A stretch of DNA of 64,000 nucleotides from positions 186,001 to 250,000 of the forward strand of contig NW_024067990.1 in assembly GCF_009389715.1 (NCBI RefSeq), in the 5' to 3' direction. The translations under genes and the position numbers were made by a program. The notes below the pieces were generated by a model, which worked only from the letters and a program-made list of their open reading frames with translations, made no database searches and was not told where the DNA came from. Source of the DNA: Phoenix dactylifera (Eukaryota; Streptophyta; Magnoliopsida; Arecales; Arecaceae). This document shows, in pieces, positions 20,700 to 29,588 of this stretch (position 1 is the stretch's first letter; every line of letters starts with the position of its first letter).

Positions 20700-21905
20700 G
20701 ACGCTTCGCTGACCTGTGGTGCCTCCCGAGGTCGAGGGAGTTTGGGACTCTACGGTCGGCCCTCGGGGCATCCCGGCCTTAGTCGAGGGATAGTTCGTCA
20801 GGTCGGCGGGTCTGGGCACGCTCTACCGACCTGCGACGCTTCCCGAGGTCGAGGGAGTCTGGTTCTCTATGGTCGACCCTCGGAGCATCCCGACCTTAGT
20901 CGGGGAATAGCTCACTTCGGGGATCGGGGATCGTCGACCGCTCCCGGGGGTCCACTTCGTGGCGCCCCGGGTGGAACCACCCTTTCCACCCCTTACGGCT
21001 TCTTCCCGAGGTCGAGGGAGTCTGGTTCTCTACGGTCGACCCTCGGGGCATCCCGGCCTTAGTCGAGGGATAGTTCGTCAGGTCGGCGGGTCTGGGCACG
21101 CTCTACCGACCTGCGACGCTTCCCGAGGTCGAGGGAGTCTGGTTCTCTACGGTCGACCCTCGGGGCATCCCGACCTTAGTCGAGGGATCGCTCGTTTCGG
21201 GGATCGGGGATCGTCGACCGCTCCCGGGGGTCCACTTCGTGGCGCCCCAGGTGGAGCCACCCTTTCCACCCCTCACGGCGCCTTTTCGAGGTCGAGGGAG
21301 TCTGGTTCTCTACGGTCGACCCTCGGGGCATCCCGACCTTAGTCGAGGGATCGTTCGTCAAGTCGGCGGGTCTGGGCACGCTCTACCGACCTGCGACGCT
21401 TCCCGAGGTCGAGGGAGTCTGGTTCTCTACGGTCGACCCTCGGGGCATCCCGACCTTAGTCGAGGGATCGCTCGTTTCGGGGATCGGGGATCGTCGACCG
21501 CTCCCGGGGATCCACTTCGTGGCGCCCCGGGTGGAGCCACCCTTTCCACCCCTCACGGCGCCTTCCCGAGGTCGAGGGAGTCTGGTTCTCTACGATCGAC
21601 CCTCGGGGCATCCCGACCTTAGTCGAGGGATCGTTCGTCAAGTCGGCGGGTCTGGGCACGCTCTACCGACCTGCGACGCTTCCCGAGGTCGAGGGAGTCT
21701 GGTTCTCTACGGTCGACCCTCGGGGCATCCCGACCTTAGTCGAGGGATCGCTCGTTTCGGGGATCGGGGATCGTCGACCGCTCCCGGGGGTCCACTTCGT
21801 GGCGCCCCGGGTGGAGCCACCCTTTCCACCCCTCACGGCGCCTTCCCGAGGTCGAGGGAGTCTGGTTCTCTACGGTCGACCCTCGGGGCATCCCGACCTT
21901 AGTCG
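20700..21905. repeat. Tandem array, period 280 bp, about four copies
   Basis: Blocks such as ggggatcggggatcgtcgac recur at exactly 280-bp spacing. Each 280-bp unit itself contains two related half-units starting cccgaggtcgagggagtctgg and ending cgaccttagtcgaggg, i.e. a higher-order repeat. Later copies are almost the same. The array lies between the 3' ends of the convergent antisense gene and pol. Confidence 0.9.
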
Positions 21906-21911
21906 AGGTAG

Positions 21912-22143
21912 GAGAACGAGCCGAGCTCGTCTGGTCAGAGAGGACCGTGCTCATAGGGGGAAGTTGATGGAGAACGAGCCGAGCTCGTCTGGTCAGAGAG
22001 GACCGTGCTCATAGATGGATGTTGATGGAGAACGAGCCGAGCTCGTCTGGTCAGAGAGGACCGTGCTCATAGATGGATGTTGATGGAGAACGAGCCGAGC
22101 TCGTCTGGTCAGAGAGGATCGTGCTCATATCTTGACGTCTCGA
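21912..22143. repeat. Tandem array, period 58 bp, four copies
   Basis: The phrase gagaacgagccgagctcgtc starts at 21912, 21970, 22028 and 22086. It directly follows the 280-bp array. Its core motif is shared, in the same orientation relative to pol, with the 174-bp repeats of element 1. Confidence 0.92.
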
Positions 22144-22424
22144 GCATCCCTATAGCCGGGGCATCCCGACGAACCGGGGCATTCTGACCTTAGTCGAGGG
22201 AATTTCGCGCCAAGTCGATATTTCGTCATCCTGCGATTCTTTCCGAGGTCGAGGGAGTTTGGGACTCTACGGTCGAGCCTCGAGGCATCCCAATTTTGGC
22301 CGGGGAATCTGAGGATCACAGACGACCCAATATTAGAAGAGAATTACAGCCATCAAGATAAGAGAATTATTTGTGAAAAGGAAGCTGAGTCCATTGTCCT
22401 GATTGTCTTGAACCCCTAGGGGTT

Positions 22425-25400
22425 TTACTGGTAGTACATTCGTAGATTCTCGGAGTTCCAGCTTCGCGGGATCAGGGTCCCCTCTAAGGACTTTAATTTA
22501 TACGCCCCTGGTCGTTGTACCCGGGCGATCTGATACGGCCCCTCCCAATTTGGGGCGAGCTTTCCTTGCTCAGTCGGTTGAGAAGCCTCGGCTCTCCTGA
22601 GGATGAGGTCCCCCCCTTTGAAGAGCTTGGGCTTGACTCTAGAGTTGTAGTATTGGGCCGTTCGCTGTTGGTATCTCGCCATGCGGACCCGGGCAACCTC
22701 TTTTGTCTCTTCGACGAGGTCCAAGTTGCTCCTGAGCTGGGAAGAATTGGTGTCGGGGTCGTAATGCTCCACCCTTGAAGAAGGCAGGCCGATCTCCAAC
22801 GGGATGACGGCCTCGGTGCCGTATGCTAGGTTGAAGGGGGTCTCTCCCGTGGGCAGTCGGAACGTGGTCTGGTATGCCCAAAGGACATTGTACAAGTCCT
22901 CGACCCACTGTCCTTTGGACCGATCAAGCCTAGCCTTGAGCCCCTGCAAAATAGTGCGGTTAGTTACCTCAGTTTCCTCGTTTGTCTGGGGGTGAGCGAC
23001 TGAGGTGAAACGGTGATCAATGCCGAGCTCAGAGCAAAATTCTCTGAAACGAACATTGTCAAATTGTCGACCATTGTCAGATACAAGGATACGGGGTAGT
23101 CCGAATCTGCAAATTATGGACTTCCACACGAAGTCCCGCATCTTTTGCTCGGTGATCCGGGCGACGGGTTCGGCCTCGACCCATTTGGTGAAGTAGTCAA
23201 TGGAGACGACCAGGAACTTTCTCTGTCCGGTGGCCAGGAGAAAGGGCCCCAGGATGTCGATCCCCCATTGGGCGAACGGCCAGGGGGCGATGATGGAGGT
23301 CAGCAGAGCTGAGGGTCGGCGCTGGACATTGGCGTTTCGTTGGCACCGATCGCACTTCCGGACGAAATCCGTTGCATCCTTCTGGAGTGTGGGCCAATAA
23401 TATCCTTGTCGCAGGACTTTATGGGCTAGTGCCCGACCCCCCAGGTGATTTCCGCAGATCCCTTCATGGACCTCTCGGAGGGCATAGTCCGCCTCGGAGG
23501 GGCGGAGGCATCTGAGAAGGGGAGAAGTAAATGATCGTCGATAGAGTTTATTCTCGTACAAGACATACCGGGGAGCCTGACGCTTGATTCGGCGAGCCTC
23601 CATCTCGTCGTGAGGCAGGATTCCGTCCTGAAGGTAGCAGACGAGCCCATCGATCCAGCTTGGCTCGGAGTCGATGCACATGGTGGGCTCGGGTTCCTCC
23701 GTGCTGGGGATCTGAAGATATTCGAGCGCTGTTCCCTTGGGAAGCTCGCTCATGCGGGAGGTTGCCAATTTGGATAGCTGGTCTGCCCTGAGGTTCTCCG
23801 CTCTGGGAATGTACTGAATATTGAAGGAACTCAGGGTAGATATGAGTTCCCGCACCTTTTGGAGATACTTTTGCATGGATGGCTCTTTAGCTTCGAAGTC
23901 TCCTTGGATCTGGTTCACTACCAGCTGGGAGTCGCTGAAGGCCGTCAGGTCTTCCACTTTTAGTTCTTTCGCCAGCTTAAGCCCGGCGATGAGAGCCTCA
24001 TACTCGGCCTCATTGTTCGAGGCCGGGAATTCGAGGCGCAAAGCTTGCTCTGCCACCACTCCGTCTGGACTGGTGAGGATGAGTCCGGCCCCGCTACCCT
24101 CCGAGGTCGAAGACCCGTCCGAGTGCAGGACCCATGGCTGCCTCGGGGCCTCCTCTACGGATTCGGGTGGCCTCTCGGGGTCGTCCGGAAGGGTGCATTC
24201 CACGATGAAGTCGGCGAGTATCTGAGCTTTGATAGCCGGCCTGGGCCGATATTCGAGGTCGAATTCCCCGAGCTCGACCGCCCATTTGGCGATCCTCCCC
24301 GCACGATCCGACCTCTGCAATATTTGCTTCATAGGCTGGTCGGTCAATATGGCTATCGTGTGGGCTTGGAAGTAAGGCCTGAGTCTCCGAGCCGAGATGA
24401 TGAGAGCGAAGATGGTCTTCTCAAGTTTAGAATATCGGGTCTCAGGATCCCTGAGAACCCGGCTGGTGTAATAGACCGGCTTTTGGAGCTTGTCCTCTTC
24501 CCGGACGAGGACTGAGCTTACTGCAGCTGGGGAGACGGCCAGATATAAGTAAAGGACCTCGCCTTTCTGGGGCTTGGTGAGCAGCGGGGGAGAGGCCAGA
24601 AGGCTCCGAAGCTCTTCAAAGGCCTGCTGGCATTCTTCTGTCCACCGGAAGTCTTTCGGCCGTTTAAAGCTCTTGAAGAAGGGGAGGCATCGCTCGGCTG
24701 ACCGAGAGACGAACCTTCCCAGGGCGGCAACCCGCCCCGCGAGCCGTTGCACCTCCTTAACTGTCTTTGGAGGCGACATCTCTTGCAGTGCCCGGATCTT
24801 CTCCGGGTTGGCTTCAATTCCGCGCTGGGTCACTATGAAACCCAGGAACTTGCCCGAGGTGACCCCGAACGCGCACTTCGCCGGGTTGAGTTTTATTTGA
24901 TATCTTCTGAGCTTGGCGAATGTCTTGTTGAGATCGGCTATGTGGCGTTCCGCCGCCCGGCTCTTTACCAACATGTCGTCCACATAGACCTCCATGTTCC
25001 GGCCGATCTGGTCTTTAAAAATTTGGCTGACCAGTCTCTGATAGGTGGCCCCAGCGTTCTTCAGGCCAAAGGGCATCACCTTGTAGCAGTAGGTGCCCTT
25101 GTCGGTGATGAAGGCCGTCTTCTCCTCGTCTTCTGGCGCCATTCGGATTTGATTGTATCCTGAAAAGGCGTCCATAAAAGTTAGCAGTTGGTGTCCTGAA
25201 GTGGAGTCGACGAGCTGGTCGATGCTCGGAAGGGGGAAGCTGTCTTTTGGGCAGGCCTTGTTCAAGTCGGTGTAGTCCACGCACATACGCCATTTTCCGT
25301 TGGCCTTCTTTACGAGGACTATGTTGGCGAGCCAGTCCGGGTAGGAGACCTCCCGGATGAAACCGGCTCCGAGGAGCTTGTCCACCTCTTCAGCTGCCGC

Positions 25401-26075
25401 CCGTTGTCGTTCCGGAGCAGAGCCTCTTTTCTTCTGCTTTACAGGCCTGCTGGTCGGCCTTACCTGGAGTCGGTGGACCATGACTCCAGGGTCAATTTCC
25501 GGCACGTCCGCAGGCGACCAGGCGAAGACGTCAGCGTTGTCCCGCAGGAAGCTGACAAGGCAATCCCTCTCGCGAGCGCCGAGGCCGGAGCCGACCTGCA
25601 CAGTTAGCTCAGGAAAATTTTCTTGTAGTGGGATTTGAATAAGGAGCTCACCGGGCTCGACTTGCTTCTTCCAGAGGGTGTCCCTCGCATCGAGGGTTTC
25701 TATGGGCAGCGAAGGGCCCATCGGGTGGTCCGGCGCCTCGGCTGGTTGCTTTACTGTGTGGGCCGCCATGTAGCATTGCTTGGCGACCAGCTGGTCTTCG
25801 CGGACCTCGCCTACTCCTTGGTCGGTGGGGAACCGCATGAGCAAATGGCGAGTTGAAACCACGGCTCGAAGGGCATTTAGCCCTGGGCGCCCAAGGATGG
25901 CGTTGTAGACCGAGGGCAGACGGACCACCAGGAGGTCCATCCTCACAGTGCTCTCCCGGGGGGCGAGGCCGACTGTGACAAGGAAGCTGGCCTCACCCTC
26001 AACCGGGGCTGCATCTCCGGTAAACCCAACCAACGGGGCATTGACTCTCCGGAGATGCCCTTCTGTCAATCCCAT
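22425..26075 (-). CDS. Pol polyprotein of element 2: protease C-part, RT, RNase H, archaeal-type RNase H, integrase
   Basis: The frame is continuous for 1216 codons. Residues 1-110 are the C-terminal half of the aspartic protease (YNAILGRPGLNAL). Reverse transcriptase follows with MDAFSGYNQIRM (about 301) and the YVDD active site (about 364-367). The first RNase H (about 480-600) has lost its first catalytic Asp (LYLAVSPAAVSSVL where a D is expected). A second RNase H (about 650-790) has LHSDGSS, NNEAEYEAL and AFSDSQLVV, i.e. an intact D-E-D set. This degenerate plus archaeal-type pair is known for the Tat group. The integrase has an HHCC zinc finger (ending CDRCQRN) and a core with WGIDILGPF, SDNGRQFDN and PQTNEETEVTNR. 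The frame is shifted relative to gag-protease (see gag). Confidence 0.93.
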   Translation of the reverse strand: MGLTEGHLRRVNAPLVGFTGDAAPVEGEASFLVTVGLAPRESTVRMDLLVVRLPSVYNAILGRPGLNALRAVVSTRHLLMRFPTDQGVGEVREDQLVAKQCYMAAHTVKQPAEAPDHPMGPSLPIETLDARDTLWKKQVEPGELLIQIPLQENFPELTVQVGSGLGARERDCLVSFLRDNADVFAWSPADVPEIDPGVMVHRLQVRPTSRPVKQKKRGSAPERQRAAAEEVDKLLGAGFIREVSYPDWLANIVLVKKANGKWRMCVDYTDLNKACPKDSFPLPSIDQLVDSTSGHQLLTFMDAFSGYNQIRMAPEDEEKTAFITDKGTYCYKVMPFGLKNAGATYQRLVSQIFKDQIGRNMEVYVDDMLVKSRAAERHIADLNKTFAKLRRYQIKLNPAKCAFGVTSGKFLGFIVTQRGIEANPEKIRALQEMSPPKTVKEVQRLAGRVAALGRFVSRSAERCLPFFKSFKRPKDFRWTEECQQAFEELRSLLASPPLLTKPQKGEVLYLYLAVSPAAVSSVLVREEDKLQKPVYYTSRVLRDPETRYSKLEKTIFALIISARRLRPYFQAHTIAILTDQPMKQILQRSDRAGRIAKWAVELGEFDLEYRPRPAIKAQILADFIVECTLPDDPERPPESVEEAPRQPWVLHSDGSSTSEGSGAGLILTSPDGVVAEQALRLEFPASNNEAEYEALIAGLKLAKELKVEDLTAFSDSQLVVNQIQGDFEAKEPSMQKYLQKVRELISTLSSFNIQYIPRAENLRADQLSKLATSRMSELPKGTALEYLQIPSTEEPEPTMCIDSEPSWIDGLVCYLQDGILPHDEMEARRIKRQAPRYVLYENKLYRRSFTSPLLRCLRPSEADYALREVHEGICGNHLGGRALAHKVLRQGYYWPTLQKDATDFVRKCDRCQRNANVQRRPSALLTSIIAPWPFAQWGIDILGPFLLATGQRKFLVVSIDYFTKWVEAEPVARITEQKMRDFVWKSIICRFGLPRILVSDNGRQFDNVRFREFCSELGIDHRFTSVAHPQTNEETEVTNRTILQGLKARLDRSKGQWVEDLYNVLWAYQTTFRLPTGETPFNLAYGTEAVIPLEIGLPSSRVEHYDPDTNSSQLRSNLDLVEETKEVARVRMARYQQRTAQYYNSRVKPKLFKGGDLILRRAEASQPTEQGKLAPNWEGPYQIARVQRPGAYKLKSLEGTLIPRSWNSENLRMYYQ

Positions 26076-27877
26076 TTTCTGGTAGGCATGGTGGATTCAT
26101 ACAAAATGTTGGCTGAGCTTCCATTGTCAACTAGGACACGCTTTACATCAAACCTATTTACAATCATAGAGATGACCACAGCATCATCATGGGGGGTTTC
26201 GACCCCTTCTAAGTCCTCGTCCGAGAATGAGATGGCTTCACCAGTACGTGGGCGCTTCGGGGGTGCTCCCTGGGCGGCCGTTCCTGCCGAGGCCCACCCG
26301 ATCATGTTGATGGTGCCGGCGATGGGCCTGTTGTCGCCCGGATTTCCGGTTGGTGCGACATTCTCCGCCGGCCTCCTTTCCTCAGGTCGGTTCCTCACGA
26401 ACCGATTGAGTACTCCCCGTCGAATGAGCGCTTCTATCTCATCCCGGAGTTGGTAGCAGTCCTCCGTGTCGTGCCCACGATCTCGGTGGAAGCGGCAATA
26501 CTTCCTGGGATTCCGGGGGAATCCCGTGTCTCGCATAGGAGGCGGGGGTCGGAAGAAGTCCCGACCCTCGATTTCCATCAGGATCTCGGCCCGGGGAGCG
26601 TTGACGGGTGTGTAGTTCTCGTACTTTCCCGGGTACGTCCGAGGCCGTGGTGGGGACCTCGGCCGAAGAGGGGTCCTTTGCTGAGATCGCCTCTGCTGTC
26701 GGGGCGGACTTCTCAGTCTGGGGAGGTTCTTCTCTCGGCGGGGGGATCGGCTCCTTTGTCGGCCGTGCTCCTCGCGGCGTTTCTTCTGCTTCTTGGAGGC
26801 GGGCTCAATTGCCCCCCGCCTAGATGCAACTGCCTCCTCGGCCTTGGCATACTTCTGGGCTCGGGCCAACATTTCAGTGAAGTCGGCCGGGAAGCTCTTC
26901 TCGATGGAAAAGAGGAATCGGTAGGAGCGAACCCCAGTCTTCAGAGCCGACATAGCTATCGACTGGTCTAGCTCGCGAACCTCCCATGTGGCGGCGGTGA
27001 AGCGGTCCAGGTACTCCTTGAGGGACTCCCCCTCTTTCTGTTTGATGTCGAGGAGGGAGTCCGACGTCCGTCGCTGGCGCCGGCTGGCAGCGAAGTTGGT
27101 GGCGAACTGCCTGCCGAGCTGCTCAAAAGAGGACACCGTATTCGGCTTCAGTCCAGAAAACCAAAGCCGAGCGGTCCCTCGGAGGGTCGCTGGGAAGGCC
27201 TTGCAGAGTATGGCCTCCGAGGACCCTTGTAGGGCCATGAGGGCCCGATAGCTCTCCAGGTGGTCGAGAGGGTCGGTCGTCCCGTTGTAGGGTTCCACCT
27301 GAGGCATTTTGAACCTCGCGGGAACCGGCTCATCCTCGATCTGGCGGGAGAAGGGGGACTTGGTGGTGAACTCAAAGTCTCCCTCTTGTCTTGCCTTCTT
27401 GCTGTGGAGCGCCGCAATCTGACGCTCCAGATGCTCAACTTTCCGGTCGAGCTCCCCCACCCGTGGGATTGTCGCCGTGGTTTGCGCCGGCTCACGGTGA
27501 TCTGGGGCTGACTCTGCCTCAGAAAGTTGGGGTCTCCGATCGAAACCTTCTCCCGGTAACTCCCTCCGGGGAGAAGCTCGTTCTCCGTTGTTGGCTCTAG
27601 AAGAGCCATGCAAGTTTTGGCTTGGGAAAACCGGGCCGTTGGGGAGACACTCCGGCGGGGCCTGAGCCCGTGGGGGGAGCGTAGGTAAGGCTTCCTCGCG
27701 CCGCAAACTCTGAACGGCGGCGGCCAAGGCCTGGACTTGCTGTACCAGGGCGTCGAACTGTTCCGGCTGGACCAGAGGAACTGGGTCAGCAGGAGTTGGA
27801 GAGTTCTGGATAGAGTGTCCAGGGCTTTGCGGGGGACGCCGGGAGATGTTAGAGGCTCCCTTACTTCTCAACTTCAT
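26066..27877 (-). CDS. Gag and N-terminal protease of element 2
   Basis: The ATG at 27877 is the first after the LTR and primer-binding site, giving 603 aa. The frame is open further upstream into the LTR, but that part is not expected to be translated. A Gln/Ala-rich coiled coil near residue 50 is followed by the Retrotrans_gag domain (ARLWFSGLKPNTVSSFEQL), a basic stretch (about 440-500), a zinc-knuckle-like CRFHRDRGHDTEDC, and the protease active-site segment VLVDNGSSANIL. The frame stops at 26066 just after the active site, and the rest of the protease is in the pol frame (shift of -1 near a short A run at about 26,070-26,080). Either this copy has an indel or the family uses frameshifting. 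Confidence 0.9.
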   Translation of the reverse strand: MKLRSKGASNISRRPPQSPGHSIQNSPTPADPVPLVQPEQFDALVQQVQALAAAVQSLRREEALPTLPPRAQAPPECLPNGPVFPSQNLHGSSRANNGERASPRRELPGEGFDRRPQLSEAESAPDHREPAQTTATIPRVGELDRKVEHLERQIAALHSKKARQEGDFEFTTKSPFSRQIEDEPVPARFKMPQVEPYNGTTDPLDHLESYRALMALQGSSEAILCKAFPATLRGTARLWFSGLKPNTVSSFEQLGRQFATNFAASRRQRRTSDSLLDIKQKEGESLKEYLDRFTAATWEVRELDQSIAMSALKTGVRSYRFLFSIEKSFPADFTEMLARAQKYAKAEEAVASRRGAIEPASKKQKKRREEHGRQRSRSPRREKNLPRLRSPPRQQRRSQQRTPLRPRSPPRPRTYPGKYENYTPVNAPRAEILMEIEGRDFFRPPPPMRDTGFPRNPRKYCRFHRDRGHDTEDCYQLRDEIEALIRRGVLNRFVRNRPEERRPAENVAPTGNPGDNRPIAGTINMIGWASAGTAAQGAPPKRPRTGEAISFSDEDLEGVETPHDDAVVISMIVNRFDVKRVLVDNGSSANILYESTMPTRKWD

Positions 27878-27890
27878 GACTGCTACTCGG

Positions 27891-27908
27891 GCCCTTCCTC
27901 TAGCGCCA
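27891..27908 (-). promoter_or_regulatory. Primer-binding site of element 2
   Basis: TGGCGCTAGAGGAAGGGC begins two bases inside the 5' LTR end. It differs from the TRIM primer-binding site (TGGCGCTAGAAGGAGGGC) only by a swap of two bases. I do not assign the primer tRNA. Confidence 0.75.
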
Positions 27909-27910
27909 AC

Positions 27911-28881
27911 TGTTGCTGGAAATTGGACCCGAGGGCAGTTTTCGGTCGAGGAGAGGGAGCGGCGGTGAGTTCTCACGGCGGGGCGGCGGTCCGTCGGCGA
28001 GCGGCGTCCTCCGTCTGGGGCGGTCGGAGAGAAGGGGCGGCAGGTCCTCGTGGCGAAGCGGCGGTCCGTCAGTTGGCGGTGCCCTCCGTCCGGGTGCCTG
28101 CACACGAACCGGTGGCCGGGTTTTCCGGCGCCGGCCCTCCGACGGTCAAGTCAGGGAGGGGGCAAATAGTGTCGAAAAGGAGATAAATAATGTCTGTAGA
28201 GTATATCAATCTTCCAACCCCCTCCTGAGAGGCCAAGGCTCCCTTTTATAGGCGGGGGTTGGTTTACCTGCGATGTAACAGGGCGAGGCCGTAGTACGGC
28301 TCGGCATGTTGTTCAGGTCGGCACATGGTCAGGCGAATCATTGCCCTGATGTCGGCGGTGAAGGCGTCGTATAACCCGAACTAGCACGCTGTCAGACGAA
28401 TTATTGCATTGGTGTCGGAGGTATGGCCGAGATCGGAGACTTATCATAGTTGACTAGACTCTGCTGGGCTGATTTGCCGTGGAGAGCTGAGAGTCCGTAG
28501 ATGACAGGAGCCATGCGCATTTATGGTGGAGTAAGCTGGAGATCCGCATTTATTGTGGAGTAAGCCGGAGATCCGCATTTATTGTGGAGTAAGCCGGAGA
28601 TCCGCATTTATTGTGGAGTAAGCCGGAGAGTTACAGCGACCATGCGTAATAAATGCCAGAGGGGCGTCAGGGTATGGTCCTCGGCCAGACCTCTGAGGCG
28701 CGCGGCCGTAGTAGGTGGCTGACAAGAGTAGACCTCGAACATCGGGGTTTTTCTTAGGTCGGAGGTCTCGAGGTCGGGCGTTCCGAAGTCGGACGCCGAC
28801 TTCGGCCGTCCGGGGTCGGAAGTTGTACGGCTTCTTAGGAGCATTTATGTCATTTGGGAAAAAATCTTATTCCCCCCAACA
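27911..28881 (-). repeat. 5' LTR of element 2 (971 bp)
   Basis: It matches 15513-16540 except for about seven substitutions, a single G indel and two fewer 29-bp units (four versus six). The 57-bp length difference is fully explained by these (58 minus 1). The TATAAAAG box on the minus strand is at 28250-28243. Confidence 0.95.
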
Positions 28882-29204
28882 GATTAGAATCGGCCGAAGG
28901 GTTCGGATGTGCGGATAAATTTTCATACATTTATGGTATTGCTGCGAAAATCATTTATAGAGCCGAGCTGTTATCAGCAGAGAAAAAAGTTTAAAATTTG
29001 ATTTTGATTGATCGGCCGGAGGTTTTAGCTAATCGGTCTGCCATGTTGGTCATGACCGATTCTGAAAATACATGGATGTATGACGAATGATAAACGATAA
29101 AAGCCGCCGGCAGCATTTTAATTCCGAGCTACACACAAGCCGTTTTGTAGGGTCAGGTTCCGTAAACACCCATGCTGATGTTATTATCGTCCCACTGCGC
29201 ATCG

Positions 29205-29212
29205 GTATATGC
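29205..29212. promoter_or_regulatory. P1BS motif (PHR-binding site) 1
   Basis: GTATATGC fits GNATATNC, the palindromic site bound by PHR-type MYB factors in phosphate-starvation genes. It is about 380 bp upstream of the SPX ATG. Class I SPX genes are known PHR targets, so the position is meaningful. Confidence 0.65.
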
Positions 29213-29267
29213 GTTGCACCGAGACCGAGAGGGGGGATAAGGACCCGGGCAGCATCGAAAGCTGGAG

Positions 29268-29275
29268 GAATATAC
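29268..29275. promoter_or_regulatory. P1BS motif (PHR-binding site) 2
   Basis: GAATATAC fits GNATATNC and lies 63 bp downstream of the first site, about 315 bp before the ATG. Paired P1BS sites are common in strongly phosphate-responsive promoters. Confidence 0.65.
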
Positions 29276-29588
29276 CCCCTCTTCCCTTTCAACCCCCGGG
29301 CCCCAACCCCCGCGGCGGCCCCAACGACTTTCCCCCCCCCTCCCCTGATCAACGACGCAGCAAGCAAGCAAGCAGAACTTATTATTGGCAGAGGCCAGGA
29401 CTAACCTAGCCTCACTGATTTGTGTTCTCGGAGGGAAGGGAGCCCGGCATCTCCGTCCGTGAGGAAATTCACTGTTTCTCTTCACGGAAGAATCAATTAG
29501 GGCTAGCTTCTGGAAAGAAAAGAGAACGATAACGAAGGCAGGGAAGGAAGAAAGGGAGAGGGCTTTAAGAGAGAGGAGTGAGCGAGAA

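Larger units (their letters stand above)
15513..28881 (-). mobile_element. Element 2: complete Ty3/gypsy (Tat-type) LTR retrotransposon, 13.4 kb
   Basis: The element is intact from LTR to LTR on the minus strand, with a perfect 5-bp target duplication GATTA (15508-15512 and 28882-28886). In element order it has the 5' LTR 28881-27911, primer-binding site 27908-27891, gag 27877-26066, pol (rest of protease, RT, RNase H, second RNase H, integrase) 26075-22425, tandem repeats 22143 to about 20700, the antisense gene 17440-19562, polypurine tract 16556-16541, and the 3' LTR 16540-15513. The second, archaeal-type RNase H and the antisense gene identify the Tat group. By hand count the LTRs differ by about seven substitutions, one single-base indel and two copies of a 29-bp repeat, so insertion is recent. 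Confidence 0.95.
28887..29588 (+). promoter_or_regulatory. Promoter and 5' UTR region of the SPX gene
   Basis: About 700 bp separate the retrotransposon (ending 28881) from the SPX start codon. The region holds two P1BS motifs (separate entries), a CT-rich and GC-rich stretch at 29,270-29,350, and a purine-rich leader (29,510-29,588). No other gene is seen. Confidence 0.6.

Noticed and set aside
20676-21902. Repeated open frames of about 127 codons in the 280-bp array
   Set aside because: They are by-products of the repeat. The same words occur in all frames and no domain is recognisable.
20700-22143. CRISPR-like array
   Set aside because: Units are directly abutting tandem repeats without unique spacers, inside a plant retrotransposon.
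27878-28105. Extension of the gag frame upstream to 28105
   Set aside because: This part lies in the primer-binding site and the LTR R/U5 region, and the same frame also exists in the 3' LTR, so it is LTR sequence and not gag.
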